Origin: CAZLBC01 sp964557575
GTDB lineage: Bacteria; Planctomycetota; Phycisphaerae; SM23-33
NCBI GenBank assembly: GCA_964557575.1
Contig: CAZLBC010000015.1
Span: forward strand, 9,089 to 73,088
Direction of reading: 5' to 3'
DNA length: 64,000 nt
The position numbers and the translations under genes were made by a program. A model generated the notes under the pieces. It ran no database searches. It worked only from the letters and a program-made list of their open reading frames with translations, and had not been told where the DNA came from. Shown here in pieces: positions 1-8,524 of this stretch. Position 1 is the first letter of the stretch. Every line of letters begins with the position of its first letter.

Positions 1-1
1 G

Positions 2-352
2 CGGTGGTTCACCTGGTCGGCCGACCAGCTCTCCGCCGCCGCGAACCGCGGCAGGATCGCGATCAATCCCGTCATCTATGCCGAGGTCTCGATACGCTTC
101 GAGACGATCGAGGCCCTCGACGAGGTCCTTTCACCCGACACCTTTGCATTCCGGCCCTTCAGCCGGGAGATCGCCTTCCTGGCCGGCAAGTGTTTTTTGC
201 AGTACCGCTCCCGCGGTGGCGCTAAGACAACCCCCCTGCCGGACTTTTTCATCGGGGCCCACGCGGCGATCGAACGACTGCCCCTCGTGACCCGCGACAC
301 CGGCCGCTTCGAAACCTATTTCCCCACTGTCGAACTGGTCGCCCCGGTCTAA
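2..352 (+). CDS. VapC-like PIN-domain toxin, 5' end cut by window edge
   Basis: An open frame of 116 codons runs in from the window edge to a TAA and has no start inside the window. It reads as the C-terminal four fifths of a PIN-domain ribonuclease of the VapC type. Visible family features are INPVIYAEVS with the conserved Glu, and LPDFFIGAHAAI followed by LVTRDTGRFETYFP, which carry the later acidic residues of the metal-binding site. The first catalytic Asp would lie upstream of the window. Such proteins are usually toxins that cleave tRNA or other RNA and are paired with a small antitoxin gene directly upstream, which cannot be seen here. Known of family: Mg2+-dependent RNase. Inference: type II toxin-antitoxin module. 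Confidence 0.8.
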   Translation, partial: RWFTWSADQLSAAANRGRIAINPVIYAEVSIRFETIEALDEVLSPDTFAFRPFSREIAFLAGKCFLQYRSRGGAKTTPLPDFFIGAHAAIERLPLVTRDTGRFETYFPTVELVAPV

Positions 353-373
353 ACAGGTCCCGGTATCGGTTCC

Positions 374-403
374 TTGACCGGCGGTTTTCACTGCCGGTAC
401 AAT
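374..403 (+). promoter_or_regulatory. Sigma-70-type promoter of the fucosidase gene
   Basis: TTGACC (374-379) and TACAAT (398-403) are separated by 18 bp, each one mismatch from consensus. Transcription would start near 410, and a GGAG ribosome site lies just before the ATG at 450. This shows the fucosidase is transcribed independently of the PIN gene. Confidence 0.6.
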
Positions 404-449
404 CGAGATCATACTCGTCCATCTACACCATCACTGACGGAGACGAATC

Positions 450-2669
450 ATGACATCGAAAACACACGCGCCCGGACCGCGCACGCCCGCCTTCCTCTGC
501 GTCCTCCTGATCGCCGCCGCCGCACCGGCCGGCGAAGGGCCGCCGGACCGCGTGCTCCGCTACGACCGCCCCGCCGAAAAATGGGAGCGGGAGGCCCTGC
601 CGATCGGCAACGGCCGGCTGGGCGCGATGATCTTCGGCGGCACCGGGACCGCGCGCTGCCAGTTCAACGAGGACAGCCTGTGGCTCGGCGACGAGAAGGA
701 TACCGGGCGGTACCAGGACTTCGGCGACCTGCTTATCGAGCTGGACGCACCGGACGCCCCCGGCGGCTACCGCCGCGTGCTGGACATCACCCGCGCCGTT
801 CACCGGGTTTCTTACGCCGCCGGCGGCATCAACTACGCGCGGGAGTGCTTCGCGAGCCGCCCGGCGGAGGTGATCGCGTTCCGCTTCACCGCCGATACGC
901 CGGGGGCCTACACCGGCCGGGTCCGGGTCACGGACGCGCACGGCGCCGAAACCACCGTCGCGGACACGACGCTGACCGTCGCCGGGGCACTGAAAAACGG
1001 CTTGAAGTACGCAGCCCGGGGCATGGTCCTCACCGAGGGCGGGACCGCGAAAAAAGACGGGGACGCCATCACGTTTACGAAGGCAGACGCCCTGACGATC
1101 CTCCTCGCCGCCGACACGAACTACTCCAATAAGCGCGAAAAGAAGTGGCGGGGCCCCGACCCCCACGAACGGATAGCGGCGCAGCTCGCGGCGGCGGCGA
1201 AGAAACCGTACGCCGACCTCCGCGCGGCGCACGTCGCGGACTACCGGCGGCTCTACGACCGCTTCCGGCTGCAGCTCGGCGACACGCCGGCGGAGACCGC
1301 GGCCGCGCCCACCGACGCGCGGCTGGCGGCGTACAAGAAGGGCGGCGCGGACCCGGACCTCGAGGAACTGCTCTTCCAGTACGCCCGGTACCTGATGATC
1401 GCCTCGTCACGGCCGGGGGCCCTGCCGGCGAACCTCCAGGGCCTCTGGAACGACAGCAACAAGCCCCCCTGGCGGAGCGACTACCACACCGACGTGAACG
1501 TCCAGATGAACTACTGGTTTGTCGACCACGCCAACATCTCGGAGTGCTTCGGACCTTACGCCGAGTGGCTGTGGTCGATCCGCGGCGTGCGGACCGACGA
1601 GACGAAGGCCCACTTCGGGGTCCGCGGGTGGACCATGCACGCCGAGAACGGGCCTTACGGCGGATCGACCTGGAAGTGGGTCAAGCCCACCGCCGCCTGG
1701 TGCGCCCAGAACCTCTGGGACCACTTCGCCTTCACCCGCGACCGCGACTACCTCCGGGAGCGGGCCTACCCGATCATGAAGGAACTCTGCTGGTTCTGGG
1801 AGGACATGCTCAAGGAACTGCCCGACGGCACGCTCGTCTCGCCGGAAGGCTACTCGCCGGAGCACGGCCCGGAGGGGGTCGACGGCGTCTCCCACGACCA
1901 GCAGCTCGCCTGGGACCTGTTCACCAACTATATCGAGGCCGCCGCGGCGCTGGGGGTGGACGCCGACTACCGCACAAAGGTTGCCGCCATGCGGGAAAAG
2001 CTGCTGGGCCCGCAGATCGGCCGGTGGGGCCAGCTCCAGGAGTGGATGGAGGACCGCGACAACCCCAAAGACAAGCACCGGCACCTCTCCCACCTGATCG
2101 CCGTCCACCCGGGCCGGCAGATCTCGCCGGTCACCACGCCGAAGCTCGCGAAGGCGGCGGAGGTCTCCATGAACGCCCGTGGCGACGGGTCGACCGGCTG
2201 GAGCCGGGCGTGGAAGATATGCATCCGGGCCCGCCTGCATGACGGCGACCACGCCTACCGGATCCTCAACGGGATGATCAGGGGGCAGATCGCCGACAAC
2301 CTCTTCGATCTGCACCCCCCCTTCCAGATCGACGGCAACTTCGGCTACGCCGCGGGGATCTGCGAGATGCTCGTCCAGTCGCACATGGGCTGGATCGACC
2401 TCCTGCCGGCCCTGCCCGCCGCCTGGCCGGACGGCCGGGTGACCGGCATCCGCGCGCGGGGCGATTTCGCACTCGACGTCCGCTGGCGGGACGGGAAACC
2501 GGTCAAGGCGACGCTGCGGTCGGGTAAGGGACTGCCCTGCCGGCTGCGGGCGCCGGTGCCGATCCGCGTCACCGCCGGCGGCCGGCCGGTGAATACGGAA
2601 ACCGCCGACGGGATCGTCACCTTCCCCACCAAAAAGGGCGCGGCATACACGATCGTGCCCGCCGGATAG
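450..2669 (+). CDS. Secreted GH95 alpha-L-fucosidase
   Basis: A 739-aa exported glycoside hydrolase of family GH95, which removes alpha-1,2-linked L-fucose (some members act on L-galactose) by inversion. An N-terminal signal peptide (about residues 1-28) is followed by the family opening PIGNGRLGAMIFGG and FNEDSLW. The (alpha/alpha)6 barrel carries NVQMNYW (Asn350), SPEGYSPEHG (Glu466/Glu471 region, where the general acid lies), HRHLSHLIAVHPG and HPPFQIDGNFG (Asp628, the residue that activates the base Asn in the characterised Bifidobacterium enzyme). The usual Asn-x-Asn pair seems to read Asp348-x-Asn350 here, which should be checked by alignment. Length is slightly below the usual 780-800 aa. 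It has its own promoter and ribosome site (GGAG, 7 nt before ATG). Context: first of several secreted glycan-degrading enzymes. Confidence 0.93.
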   Translation: MTSKTHAPGPRTPAFLCVLLIAAAAPAGEGPPDRVLRYDRPAEKWEREALPIGNGRLGAMIFGGTGTARCQFNEDSLWLGDEKDTGRYQDFGDLLIELDAPDAPGGYRRVLDITRAVHRVSYAAGGINYARECFASRPAEVIAFRFTADTPGAYTGRVRVTDAHGAETTVADTTLTVAGALKNGLKYAARGMVLTEGGTAKKDGDAITFTKADALTILLAADTNYSNKREKKWRGPDPHERIAAQLAAAAKKPYADLRAAHVADYRRLYDRFRLQLGDTPAETAAAPTDARLAAYKKGGADPDLEELLFQYARYLMIASSRPGALPANLQGLWNDSNKPPWRSDYHTDVNVQMNYWFVDHANISECFGPYAEWLWSIRGVRTDETKAHFGVRGWTMHAENGPYGGSTWKWVKPTAAWCAQNLWDHFAFTRDRDYLRERAYPIMKELCWFWEDMLKELPDGTLVSPEGYSPEHGPEGVDGVSHDQQLAWDLFTNYIEAAAALGVDADYRTKVAAMREKLLGPQIGRWGQLQEWMEDRDNPKDKHRHLSHLIAVHPGRQISPVTTPKLAKAAEVSMNARGDGSTGWSRAWKICIRARLHDGDHAYRILNGMIRGQIADNLFDLHPPFQIDGNFGYAAGICEMLVQSHMGWIDLLPALPAAWPDGRVTGIRARGDFALDVRWRDGKPVKATLRSGKGLPCRLRAPVPIRVTAGGRPVNTETADGIVTFPTKKGAAYTIVPAG

Positions 2670-2723
2670 CGGGACGAGGCGGCATGGAACATAAGAAAGT
2701 CAGGCACACGCCACTTCACGACT

Positions 2724-2915
2724 TCAGGCATACTCGTAGACGGGAGTTTCAATGACCGTGTCGGGTTTCTTCTGCGTTTTGATGATACGCTGAATATGCC
2801 GAACCGTTTCCGGAGAAAAATACTGCTCCCCGGCCTCCCTGCACACCCGGGCCGGAACATGTTTGATCAGGAAAAATTTCCCCTCATGAACCGGGGTCGG
2901 ACCACGGTAATACAT
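2724..2915 (-). CDS. Degenerate YgiT-type zinc-finger protein (antitoxin-like remnant)
   Basis: A 63-aa ORF resembling the C-terminal two thirds of YgiT-type zinc-finger antitoxins, which are about 75 aa long. It matches the family pattern: ...EGKFFLIKHVPARVCREAGEQYFSPETV... followed by a closing ...VIETPVYEYA. The family normally has an N-terminal CxxC and a second CxxCGE. Here the first pair is missing and the second reads CREAGE, so zinc binding is probably lost. An in-frame stop lies only three codons upstream of the ATG, so no longer version exists in this frame. The usual partner (a DUF4258 RelE-like toxin) should lie immediately upstream, but the adjacent 540 bp contain nothing recognisable. 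Most likely a decaying toxin-antitoxin remnant. Confidence 0.5.
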   Translation of the reverse strand: MYYRGPTPVHEGKFFLIKHVPARVCREAGEQYFSPETVRHIQRIIKTQKKPDTVIETPVYEYA

Positions 2916-3455
2916 TGTTATATATTACTTTAGATGTGCTTCGGGGCCGTATACAGGGCTTAGAGCCGATTTTTCCCCCTGAAAATCGCTTCTAAGGATA
3001 TGTAGCTGCTTACCGGTTGAGCAGTGAACAACACAGCACACAACGGCAGTCCTGCGTTCGCCTTGCTTCCCAAACCCCCGTCATCTCCCTGCGCACGGCA
3101 GCAGTGCGCATGTACTTCGCGTTTGCGGCAATGGCTATGAATATCATGCGATTCGGCAATAACGTGATGATTACTGTTTATCACCACAGGCCGGACTGCG
3201 CGTTGAGGAATGCCCCGCGACGGCATTCGCGAAGCAAAATCGATACCGCTCGCGGAGCTGGTTATGTGCGTGGAGTGATTGACTTGCCGCCGGCAACATA
3301 CCCGCTCGTCAGGTCCCGGCATATCCTGATTCGAGGGTATCGGGAGCACATGCCCCGGAGCGAGCGGTCGCCGGGCGGTAGGCCGGCCGCCACCAGATCG
3401 GCGCATTATGGCTAGAAACCTGTTGGCTACGCAGGGCTACGGGTATCCATTTCCT
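2916..3455. other. 540-bp stretch with no supportable gene
   Basis: Open frames exist on both strands (about 130-148 codons). Neither has a ribosome site, a recognisable motif or protein-like composition, and they overlap each other. Base composition is lower in GC than the neighbourhood near 2916-2935. Given the degenerate YgiT gene on one side, this is probably decayed accessory DNA that once held the partner toxin. I see no transposase, tRNA or repeat in it. Confidence 0.4.
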
Positions 3456-3833
3456 TCATTCATCGCCCCCAAACGTTTCCGCTGATGCAGCGGCGTCTTC
3501 ATCGCCCACCGGCGTACAGGCCTGCGCCTTAAGGGCCCTGTCGATATCTTCCCGCGTGGGTTCGGTGTCTCCTGTCTTCATCGTTTTTCGACCGGCAGTA
3601 ATCGCGGCTTTCCGTTGGGACGGTCTCCCGCGGCGGCGGGGAAATCGACAAGCGATATATACGAGGGGGGCAAGCGGTGCGACCATAAGAAAGATGGCAA
3701 CCCAGAGGCATTTTTCGTAGGGCCCGGGGAACTCGTCGGATGACTTCCGCATGACATCGGCCAGTAAAAAAATCCAAAAGTAAATCCACGCGAGCACCGC
3801 TCCGACACAAAGAATGAAAATGAAAATCTCCAT
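3456..3833 (-). CDS. Small membrane protein with PLDc_N-like two-helix domain
   Basis: A 125-aa protein starting at the ATG at 3833, which has a good GGGAG ribosome site six bases upstream; the frame is open further but that part is not protein-like. Residues about 4-24 and 45-63 form two hydrophobic segments with the pattern (..WIYFWIFLLADVMRK.., ..LWVAIFLMVAPLAPLVYIACR..) of the PLDc_N / phospholipase-D N-terminal superfamily, a membrane anchor of unknown role. A basic stretch and an acidic C-terminal tail follow and probably face the cytoplasm. It stands alone between an accessory region and the oxidoreductase terminator. Function unknown. Confidence 0.6.
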   Translation of the reverse strand: MEIFIFILCVGAVLAWIYFWIFLLADVMRKSSDEFPGPYEKCLWVAIFLMVAPLAPLVYIACRFPRRRGRPSQRKAAITAGRKTMKTGDTEPTREDIDRALKAQACTPVGDEDAAASAETFGGDE

Positions 3834-4022
3834 GGTGAACTCTCCCGTTTGGGGTGACGGCACAACCCCCGGCTGGTCGCCGACCACGCGATTGCTCCCG
3901 GCGTTCCCGCTCTGTATGATGTTTCTACTCGAAATCAATGCGGCCGACAACCCCTTTTCGGCCAACAGACGCGATAACGACGGACAAAGAAACAAACAGG
4001 CGCCTGACCCTTTCCGCACACC

Positions 4023-4057
4023 AAAAAAGGGGACCGCCCCGCTCCGGGACGGTCCCC
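4023..4057 (-). terminator. Rho-independent terminator of the oxidoreductase gene
   Basis: Read on the minus strand, a stem of GGGGACCG(T)CCC pairing with GGG(G)CGGTCCCC around a short loop is followed directly by six T residues. It lies about 30 bp past the stop codon at 4087, the expected place for an intrinsic terminator. Confidence 0.85.
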
Positions 4058-4086
4058 GTGTTTCGCTGCCCGCGCCGGGGAGAAAC

Positions 4087-5544
4087 CTACACCTTGTCCG
4101 GTATGGCGAACGGAGCGCGGTAATGCTCCTTGACCAGGGCGTTGGCGTCGGTGGCGTGGTCGCCGGTGAACTTCTCGGCCTTGGGATCGAACGTCAGCCA
4201 GGGACCGAGGATCGGTTTTTCCTTCCCGAGGTCGACGCCGTTGGCCTTCAGGTGCTCCACCGTGGCCTCCCAGGTGGATTTCGCCTCCGCGGTGTCCGCG
4301 ACCCGCCTGGCGACGTCGTCGCAGGACGCCTCCGCGCCGACCCGGTAGCTGATGCCGCCGGTGTGCAGCAGCATGCAGCCGAGGTGGCCCTGCTCGACGT
4401 CGGCGTTGAGATCCTCGACTTTGCGGGACTTGACCGCCGCGACGAAGTTCTTCATGTGGCCGCTGCCGCCGTTGCCCTTGATCTTCTCGATCTTCTTGCC
4501 CTCGTTGTCGTAGACGTTTCCGCCGCCGCGGGTGACGGCGAAGAAACCATTCTCGCACTTGACGATATTCGTGAACCGGAACTTGTTGTTGAAACGCTTA
4601 TAGACCGACGTGCCGGCCTTTTTCCCGGTCTTCGGATTCACGTGCGGCAGGTTCCGGCTGCTGGCGATGATCGGGACCTTCCAGTCCATAACAAAGAACA
4701 GGGTGTTCGGCGTGTTGGCGTCGTCGTCGTACTGGAACCGGTTGCCGACCGCCATCACCCGCGTCGGGACGTCGTCGTTCATCTGCATCACGTGGTGGAC
4801 GTCGTCGATGTTGTGGATCACGCGGTTGCCCATGTCGCCGTTGCCGTAGTCCCAGACCCAGTGCCAGTCATAGTGCAGCCGCTTCCGCATCAGGGGCACC
4901 TTTTTGCGGGGCCCGCACCACAGGTCGTAATCGACGTTGTCCGGTATATCCTGCGGGCCGTCGACCTTGCCGATCGGCTTGCGGTGGGCGTACCAGAGGG
5001 CGTGGATCCACTGGACCTCGCCGAGTTCCTTCTTGGCGATCTTCTCCTTCAGCGTGATCAGGGCGGGATCCGACCGCTGCTGGGTGCCGATCTGTACGAT
5101 GCGATCATACTTGCGGGCGGCCTCTACCATCTTGCGGCCTTCCCATATCGAATGGCAGGCCGGCTTTTCCACGTAGACGTCCTTGCCGGCCTGGCAGGCA
5201 AGAATCGTGCCGAGGGCGTGCCAGTGATTCGGTGTCGCCATGAGGATGGCGTCGACCGACTTATCCTCGAACATCTTCCTGAAGTCCTGGTATTTTTTGA
5301 CGTCGTCGCCGCCGGCCTTCTTGGCCCCCCGGTCCATCCGCTTGGTGTCCGGGTCTGACACGGCAACCACGTCGCAGCCGGCCTTCTTCGCCCAGCCCAC
5401 GTGCCCGCCGCCCCGGCCGCCGAGACCCATGACCCCGACCTGGAGCCGCTCGCTCGCGCCGAATACGCGGCTGTCGAGGATGGTGAACGTACCGAGGGCC
5501 GCTGAGCCCGCCACAAATGTCCTTCTGCTGATCGTATTCTTCAT
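4087..5544 (-). CDS. Tat-exported Gfo/Idh/MocA-family oxidoreductase
   Basis: A 485-aa NAD(P)-dependent oxidoreductase that probably acts on a sugar or sugar derivative. The ATG at 5544 is chosen because AAGGAG precedes it by about six bases and because it places a twin-arginine signal (SRRTFVAGSAALG) at residues 5-17; the open frame continues 12 codons further. Then come the Rossmann motif VGVMGLGGRGGGH, SDPDTKR, ATPNHWHA and the conserved EKPACHSIWEGRKMVEAARK with the family Lys, and later GTQQRSDPAL. The length and GTQQR motif match the large exported subgroup common in PVC bacteria. An intrinsic terminator follows, and an inverted repeat and an AraC gene lie upstream, suggesting regulated glycan metabolism. 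Substrate cannot be told from sequence. Confidence 0.9.
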   Translation of the reverse strand: MKNTISRRTFVAGSAALGTFTILDSRVFGASERLQVGVMGLGGRGGGHVGWAKKAGCDVVAVSDPDTKRMDRGAKKAGGDDVKKYQDFRKMFEDKSVDAILMATPNHWHALGTILACQAGKDVYVEKPACHSIWEGRKMVEAARKYDRIVQIGTQQRSDPALITLKEKIAKKELGEVQWIHALWYAHRKPIGKVDGPQDIPDNVDYDLWCGPRKKVPLMRKRLHYDWHWVWDYGNGDMGNRVIHNIDDVHHVMQMNDDVPTRVMAVGNRFQYDDDANTPNTLFFVMDWKVPIIASSRNLPHVNPKTGKKAGTSVYKRFNNKFRFTNIVKCENGFFAVTRGGGNVYDNEGKKIEKIKGNGGSGHMKNFVAAVKSRKVEDLNADVEQGHLGCMLLHTGGISYRVGAEASCDDVARRVADTAEAKSTWEATVEHLKANGVDLGKEKPILGPWLTFDPKAEKFTGDHATDANALVKEHYRAPFAIPDKV

Positions 5545-5589
5545 GAGGCCACTCCTTCTTGATATTTGTGAATTGAACATATATTATGC

Positions 5590-5618
5590 CTCCCCTTTCA
5601 TGCTGTTTTCAAGGGGAG
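5590..5618. promoter_or_regulatory. Inverted repeat in the oxidoreductase leader
   Basis: CTCCCCTT (5590-5597) and AAGGGGAG (5611-5618) are perfect 8-bp arms with a 13-nt spacer, about 45 bp upstream of the oxidoreductase ATG and about 60 bp from the AraC stop. It could be an operator or a leader hairpin. Possible promoter elements for the minus strand (TTGCAT near 5653, TATAAC near 5628) lie just upstream of it. Confidence 0.4.
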
Positions 5619-5679
5619 ATTTGTTATAATAACTGGCCTTTTGTGACATGCAATACGGGGCGCAGGGTAATTTCAGCCG

Positions 5680-6519
5680 TCACCGGGGCCGGTCGGCCGT
5701 CTCTTTCTTCCGGAATGCGGTCGGGGGCATCCCCAGGCGGGCGTGCATGATCTTCGAGAAGTAATTGGGGTCCGCGTACCCGCACTGGAAGGCGATCTCG
5801 GCGATCGACAGCGGGGTCTCGCGGAGCATCGTGACGGCGTTCTGGAGGCGGAGAGAGGCGATGTAGTCGGCGAGCGTGGTGCCGGTCCGCTTACGAAAGC
5901 GGCGCGAAAGGATAGAGCGGTTGACGCCCAGTTCCCGGGCCAGGCGGTTGACCGAGAAATCGGGATCCCGCCAGGAGGCGAGCACGATATTCGTCGCCGC
6001 CTCGACCAGTTGCGCGTCGGCGGGGTTGTCGGGGGCGGCGCCGTGGTACTGGGCGGCCACGGAGAGCAACTGGTAGGCGAGGGCCGAGGCGTTGATCTCG
6101 TTGCGGTAGCCGGGCCCCTGGATAATCGAGTCCAGGGCGCCGATGTAGCTGATCGGCGCCGGGCCGGTCTCGTGGCGCCCCGGCCCGAACCCGAAGCCCC
6201 GGACCGTCTTCTCGGCGAGCGGGCCGTCCATCGTCCACCAGCAGTACTCCCAGGGCTCGTCGCGGGCGTAGAGTTCCTGGACCATGTCCGGCATGAAGAC
6301 GACGATCTGCTCGGGACCGAGCGTGACCCGTTCTCCGTCGACCGTGGCGCCCCCGGCGCCCCGGATGCCCCAGCAGACGTTGACGTGGTGGACCGTGAAG
6401 ACGTTGTCGACCCAGCCGGCGGGCGCGGTGTGGTGGCCGACGCTCCGCGCGCCCAGCGGGACGTTCGCCGACGGGGCGTCGGCGATCCTGAACGTGGCGT
6501 ACTGGCATCTCTCGGTCAC
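5680..6519 (-). CDS. AraC-family transcriptional regulator
   Basis: A regulator with an N-terminal cupin-like sensor half and a C-terminal double helix-turn-helix DNA-binding domain. The HTH region reads LARELGVNRSILSRRFRKRTG and then ETPLSIAEIAFQCGYADPNYFSKIMHARLGMPPTAFRK, the AraC signature. I place the start at the GTG at 6519 (280 aa). The frame is open to an ATG at 6714, but a convincing promoter (TTGATT-18-TACAAT) lies at 6573-6602 and would put the longer start upstream of transcription, and the extra 65 residues are not protein-like. AraC proteins of this type usually sense a sugar and activate adjacent catabolic genes, here plausibly the neighbouring oxidoreductase or glycosidases. 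Confidence 0.88.
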   Translation of the reverse strand: MTERCQYATFRIADAPSANVPLGARSVGHHTAPAGWVDNVFTVHHVNVCWGIRGAGGATVDGERVTLGPEQIVVFMPDMVQELYARDEPWEYCWWTMDGPLAEKTVRGFGFGPGRHETGPAPISYIGALDSIIQGPGYRNEINASALAYQLLSVAAQYHGAAPDNPADAQLVEAATNIVLASWRDPDFSVNRLARELGVNRSILSRRFRKRTGTTLADYIASLRLQNAVTMLRETPLSIAEIAFQCGYADPNYFSKIMHARLGMPPTAFRKKETADRPR

Positions 6520-6572
6520 GGTAATCCAGGGAACTGTTGTCAGAGCAGCAAAAAACGGGGGCAGCGGGGCAT

Positions 6573-6602
6573 ATTGTACCGTCGCCGCGTCACGGAAATC
6601 AA
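6573..6602 (-). promoter_or_regulatory. Promoter of the AraC gene
   Basis: On the minus strand TTGATT (6602-6597) and TACAAT (6578-6573) are separated by 18 bp, the same spacing and -10 sequence as the fucosidase promoter. Transcription would start near 6566, about 47 nt before the GTG at 6519. Confidence 0.5.
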
Positions 6603-6836
6603 GACTGCAATCCCGGTTCACCGGCGTGCGCCGTGAAAGGGATTCTGATAATGCCGATGGCCGTTCTTTCGTACCGCCGGAGCAATCAGCCGGCCTGAGG
6701 ACGTGACGAACCATGGACCGGGCCGGACTGTTATGGTAGGCTTGAAATGACTATGATCCCGAGAGATACCAAGCGAATTTCCGCCGGTGGATCTCCGTCC
6801 GCCGCATGGATAAGGCAGCGCGGCGTGAGACGTGGA

Positions 6837-7860
6837 ATGACACAAGCAGCCCGGGCGTGCCGGGGCGCGCCGCGCCGCTCATCGGCGTGGCTCCTGTGGC
6901 TGGTCGGTGTTGTGCTGTGCGCCGGCCGGGCCGCCGGCTACGAACTGACCGTCGTCAATACCAGCGACCATGCACTGTCGGCCCGTTCCGTGCGAATCCG
7001 GCTCGATGCCCTCCCGTCCGGACTCCGCGCGGCGCGGGCGGCGGTCACAAACGCCAACGGCGAGGCGCTGCCCTGCCAGGTGGACGACCTGGACGGCGAC
7101 GGGCGGCCCGACGAACTGGCGATGCTCGTCGATCTGCCCGCCCGGGGCGCGCGAAAGGTTACGCTGGAACCGGCAGCCGACGAGGAAGAACGCCGCGTCG
7201 CCGGCGCGGTACTGACGTTCCGGCTCTGGGACCGGCCTCACCTGGAAAACGCCCACCTGCGCGTGGCGATCCCCGCGGTTCGGGGCAGCCGGACGCCGGA
7301 GATCCCCGACGTCCCGGACCGCTTCACGCCCTACGACACGGTGATCGTCACCGACCGGCGGACTGACGAAGAGCTGCTGCGGTTCACCCTGGCGTCTGAG
7401 GCCCAATACCTGCTCGACGACGCCCGGCAGCACGTGGTGTCCGGCCCGGTGCGGAGCATCGCCCGCCGGCGCCGATGGGTCCGCCTCGACGGGGAAGAAT
7501 CGCGGCGCGTGCGGATAGACGAGACATTCACGCTCCATGAACAGGAGCGGCACCCAGCGGTTCCGCCTGGCACTTACCCGGGGCCCGGTCGCGGCGGTGA
7601 GCGGCGAACTCTATTTCCAGTCCTACCTCCTGATGAAGCAGATGGACGAATCCCTGTTCATGCACGCCAACAGCTTCCGGGAACAATACACGCCCCTGGT
7701 GCTGCAGAGCCGGAGCGGGCGGCGGCTCGATATCGACGTCACACCCGCCGACGCCCTCGCCGAGAGGCGATGGGACGCCGAGGCCGGCGCGCTGCGCCTG
7801 ACACTGAACCACTTCCACGGCGTCGCGCGCGTCACCGTGACCGGGGAGAACCGGCAATGA
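6837..7860 (+). pseudogene. Secreted hypothetical protein split by a frameshift
   Basis: Two protein-like segments in different frames appear to be one gene. The first (6837 to about 7540) has a signal peptide (WLLWLVGVVLCAGRAAG) and a beta-rich domain opening YELTVVNTSDHALSARSVRIRL...CQVDDLDGDGRPDELAMLVDLP, reminiscent of the N-terminus of DUF4861-type proteins. The second (about 7537-7860) continues as FRLALTRGPVAAVSGELYFQSYLL...LNHFHGVARVTVTGENRQ. The original frame stays open past the break by chance but becomes Arg/Pro-rich and unlike protein. A gene caller would therefore fuse the first part to the next gene and give a chimeric 586-aa product. Either a real frameshift or a sequencing error near 7530-7560. 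Function unknown. Confidence 0.55.
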
Positions 7861-8507
7861 TCGCACGAAGAATCCGTCGCCTCGCGCTGGCATGCACGAC
7901 CGTCGCCGCCCTGTGTGGTACGGCGCGGGTCGCCGAGAAGCCCGCCCCGAACATCCCCGCCGATAACAAAGGTGCCGTGAAACTCGTCTTTGCGGGCTAT
8001 CCCGACCCGGCCGAATGGCTGATTGCCGACGTGCTCCGCCGCCTGGCCGCCGCGTACGAAAAAGAGCACCCCGACGTCGCAATCGCGGTCAACCCGGGCC
8101 GGTCCTATCTCGCCTCCCGGCAGCGGGCGATCGACGGTTCCGTCGCGGGCGTCATGATCAGCGAGCGCACCAACGAGATCCGGGCCTGCAAGAGCCAGGA
8201 TGTCGGCAAGAGTAAAAAAAAGGGGTTCAGGAAGCTCGAACTGGACACGTTCATCCCGATCGCCGCGCGGGTCATCCGCAGCGAAAAGAAGGTTCTCGCC
8301 CGGGTGCGCCTCGGCATCGCCACGGACCGGATCGCCGATGATCTGAAGGGCTTCCTGGTGTTTCTGGACACCGACGCGGCGAAAAAAGCCCTCCGCACCG
8401 TCCCCTTCATCGAGCCCGTCGAGCGCCGCTCGCAGCCGAAGACCGTGCGCGAGGTCGAGTACCGGGGCCGGAAGGTCACCCTCCCGAAGCCGGTGCGGTC
8501 ATACTGA
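7857..8507 (+). CDS. Periplasmic substrate-binding-like protein, short
   Basis: A 216-aa protein whose ATG overlaps the preceding TGA (ATGA), showing translational coupling to the frameshifted gene. A signal peptide (residues about 1-26, LALACTTVAALCGTARV) is followed by KLVFAGYPDPAEWLIADVLRRLAAAYEKEHPDVAIAVNPG, which resembles the first lobe of type 2 periplasmic binding proteins such as PstS-like phosphate binders. The rest (QRAIDGSVAGVMISERTNEIRACK...) would be a reduced second lobe. It is shorter than typical members (250-320 aa), and no permease or ATPase gene is nearby, so a sensor or scavenging role is as likely as transport. The fold assignment is moderate and the ligand unknown. Confidence 0.55.
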   Translation: MIARRIRRLALACTTVAALCGTARVAEKPAPNIPADNKGAVKLVFAGYPDPAEWLIADVLRRLAAAYEKEHPDVAIAVNPGRSYLASRQRAIDGSVAGVMISERTNEIRACKSQDVGKSKKKGFRKLELDTFIPIAARVIRSEKKVLARVRLGIATDRIADDLKGFLVFLDTDAAKKALRTVPFIEPVERRSQPKTVREVEYRGRKVTLPKPVRSY

Positions 8508-8524
8508 CCATTGTCCGGCGGCCG

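Noticed and set aside
2960..3415. Overlapping 132- and 148-codon ORFs on opposite strands
   Set aside because: No ribosome site, no motif, biased composition, and each excludes the other. Treated as non-coding remnant DNA.
3814..5358. A 514-codon plus-strand ORF opposite the first oxidoreductase
   Set aside because: It is antisense to a clearly conserved Gfo/Idh/MocA gene, lacks motifs and is rich in Val/Asp/Leu in the manner of shadow frames in GC-rich DNA.
6520..6714. Longer N-terminus for the AraC regulator
   Set aside because: A promoter with 18-bp spacing lies inside this stretch and the added residues do not resemble the family.
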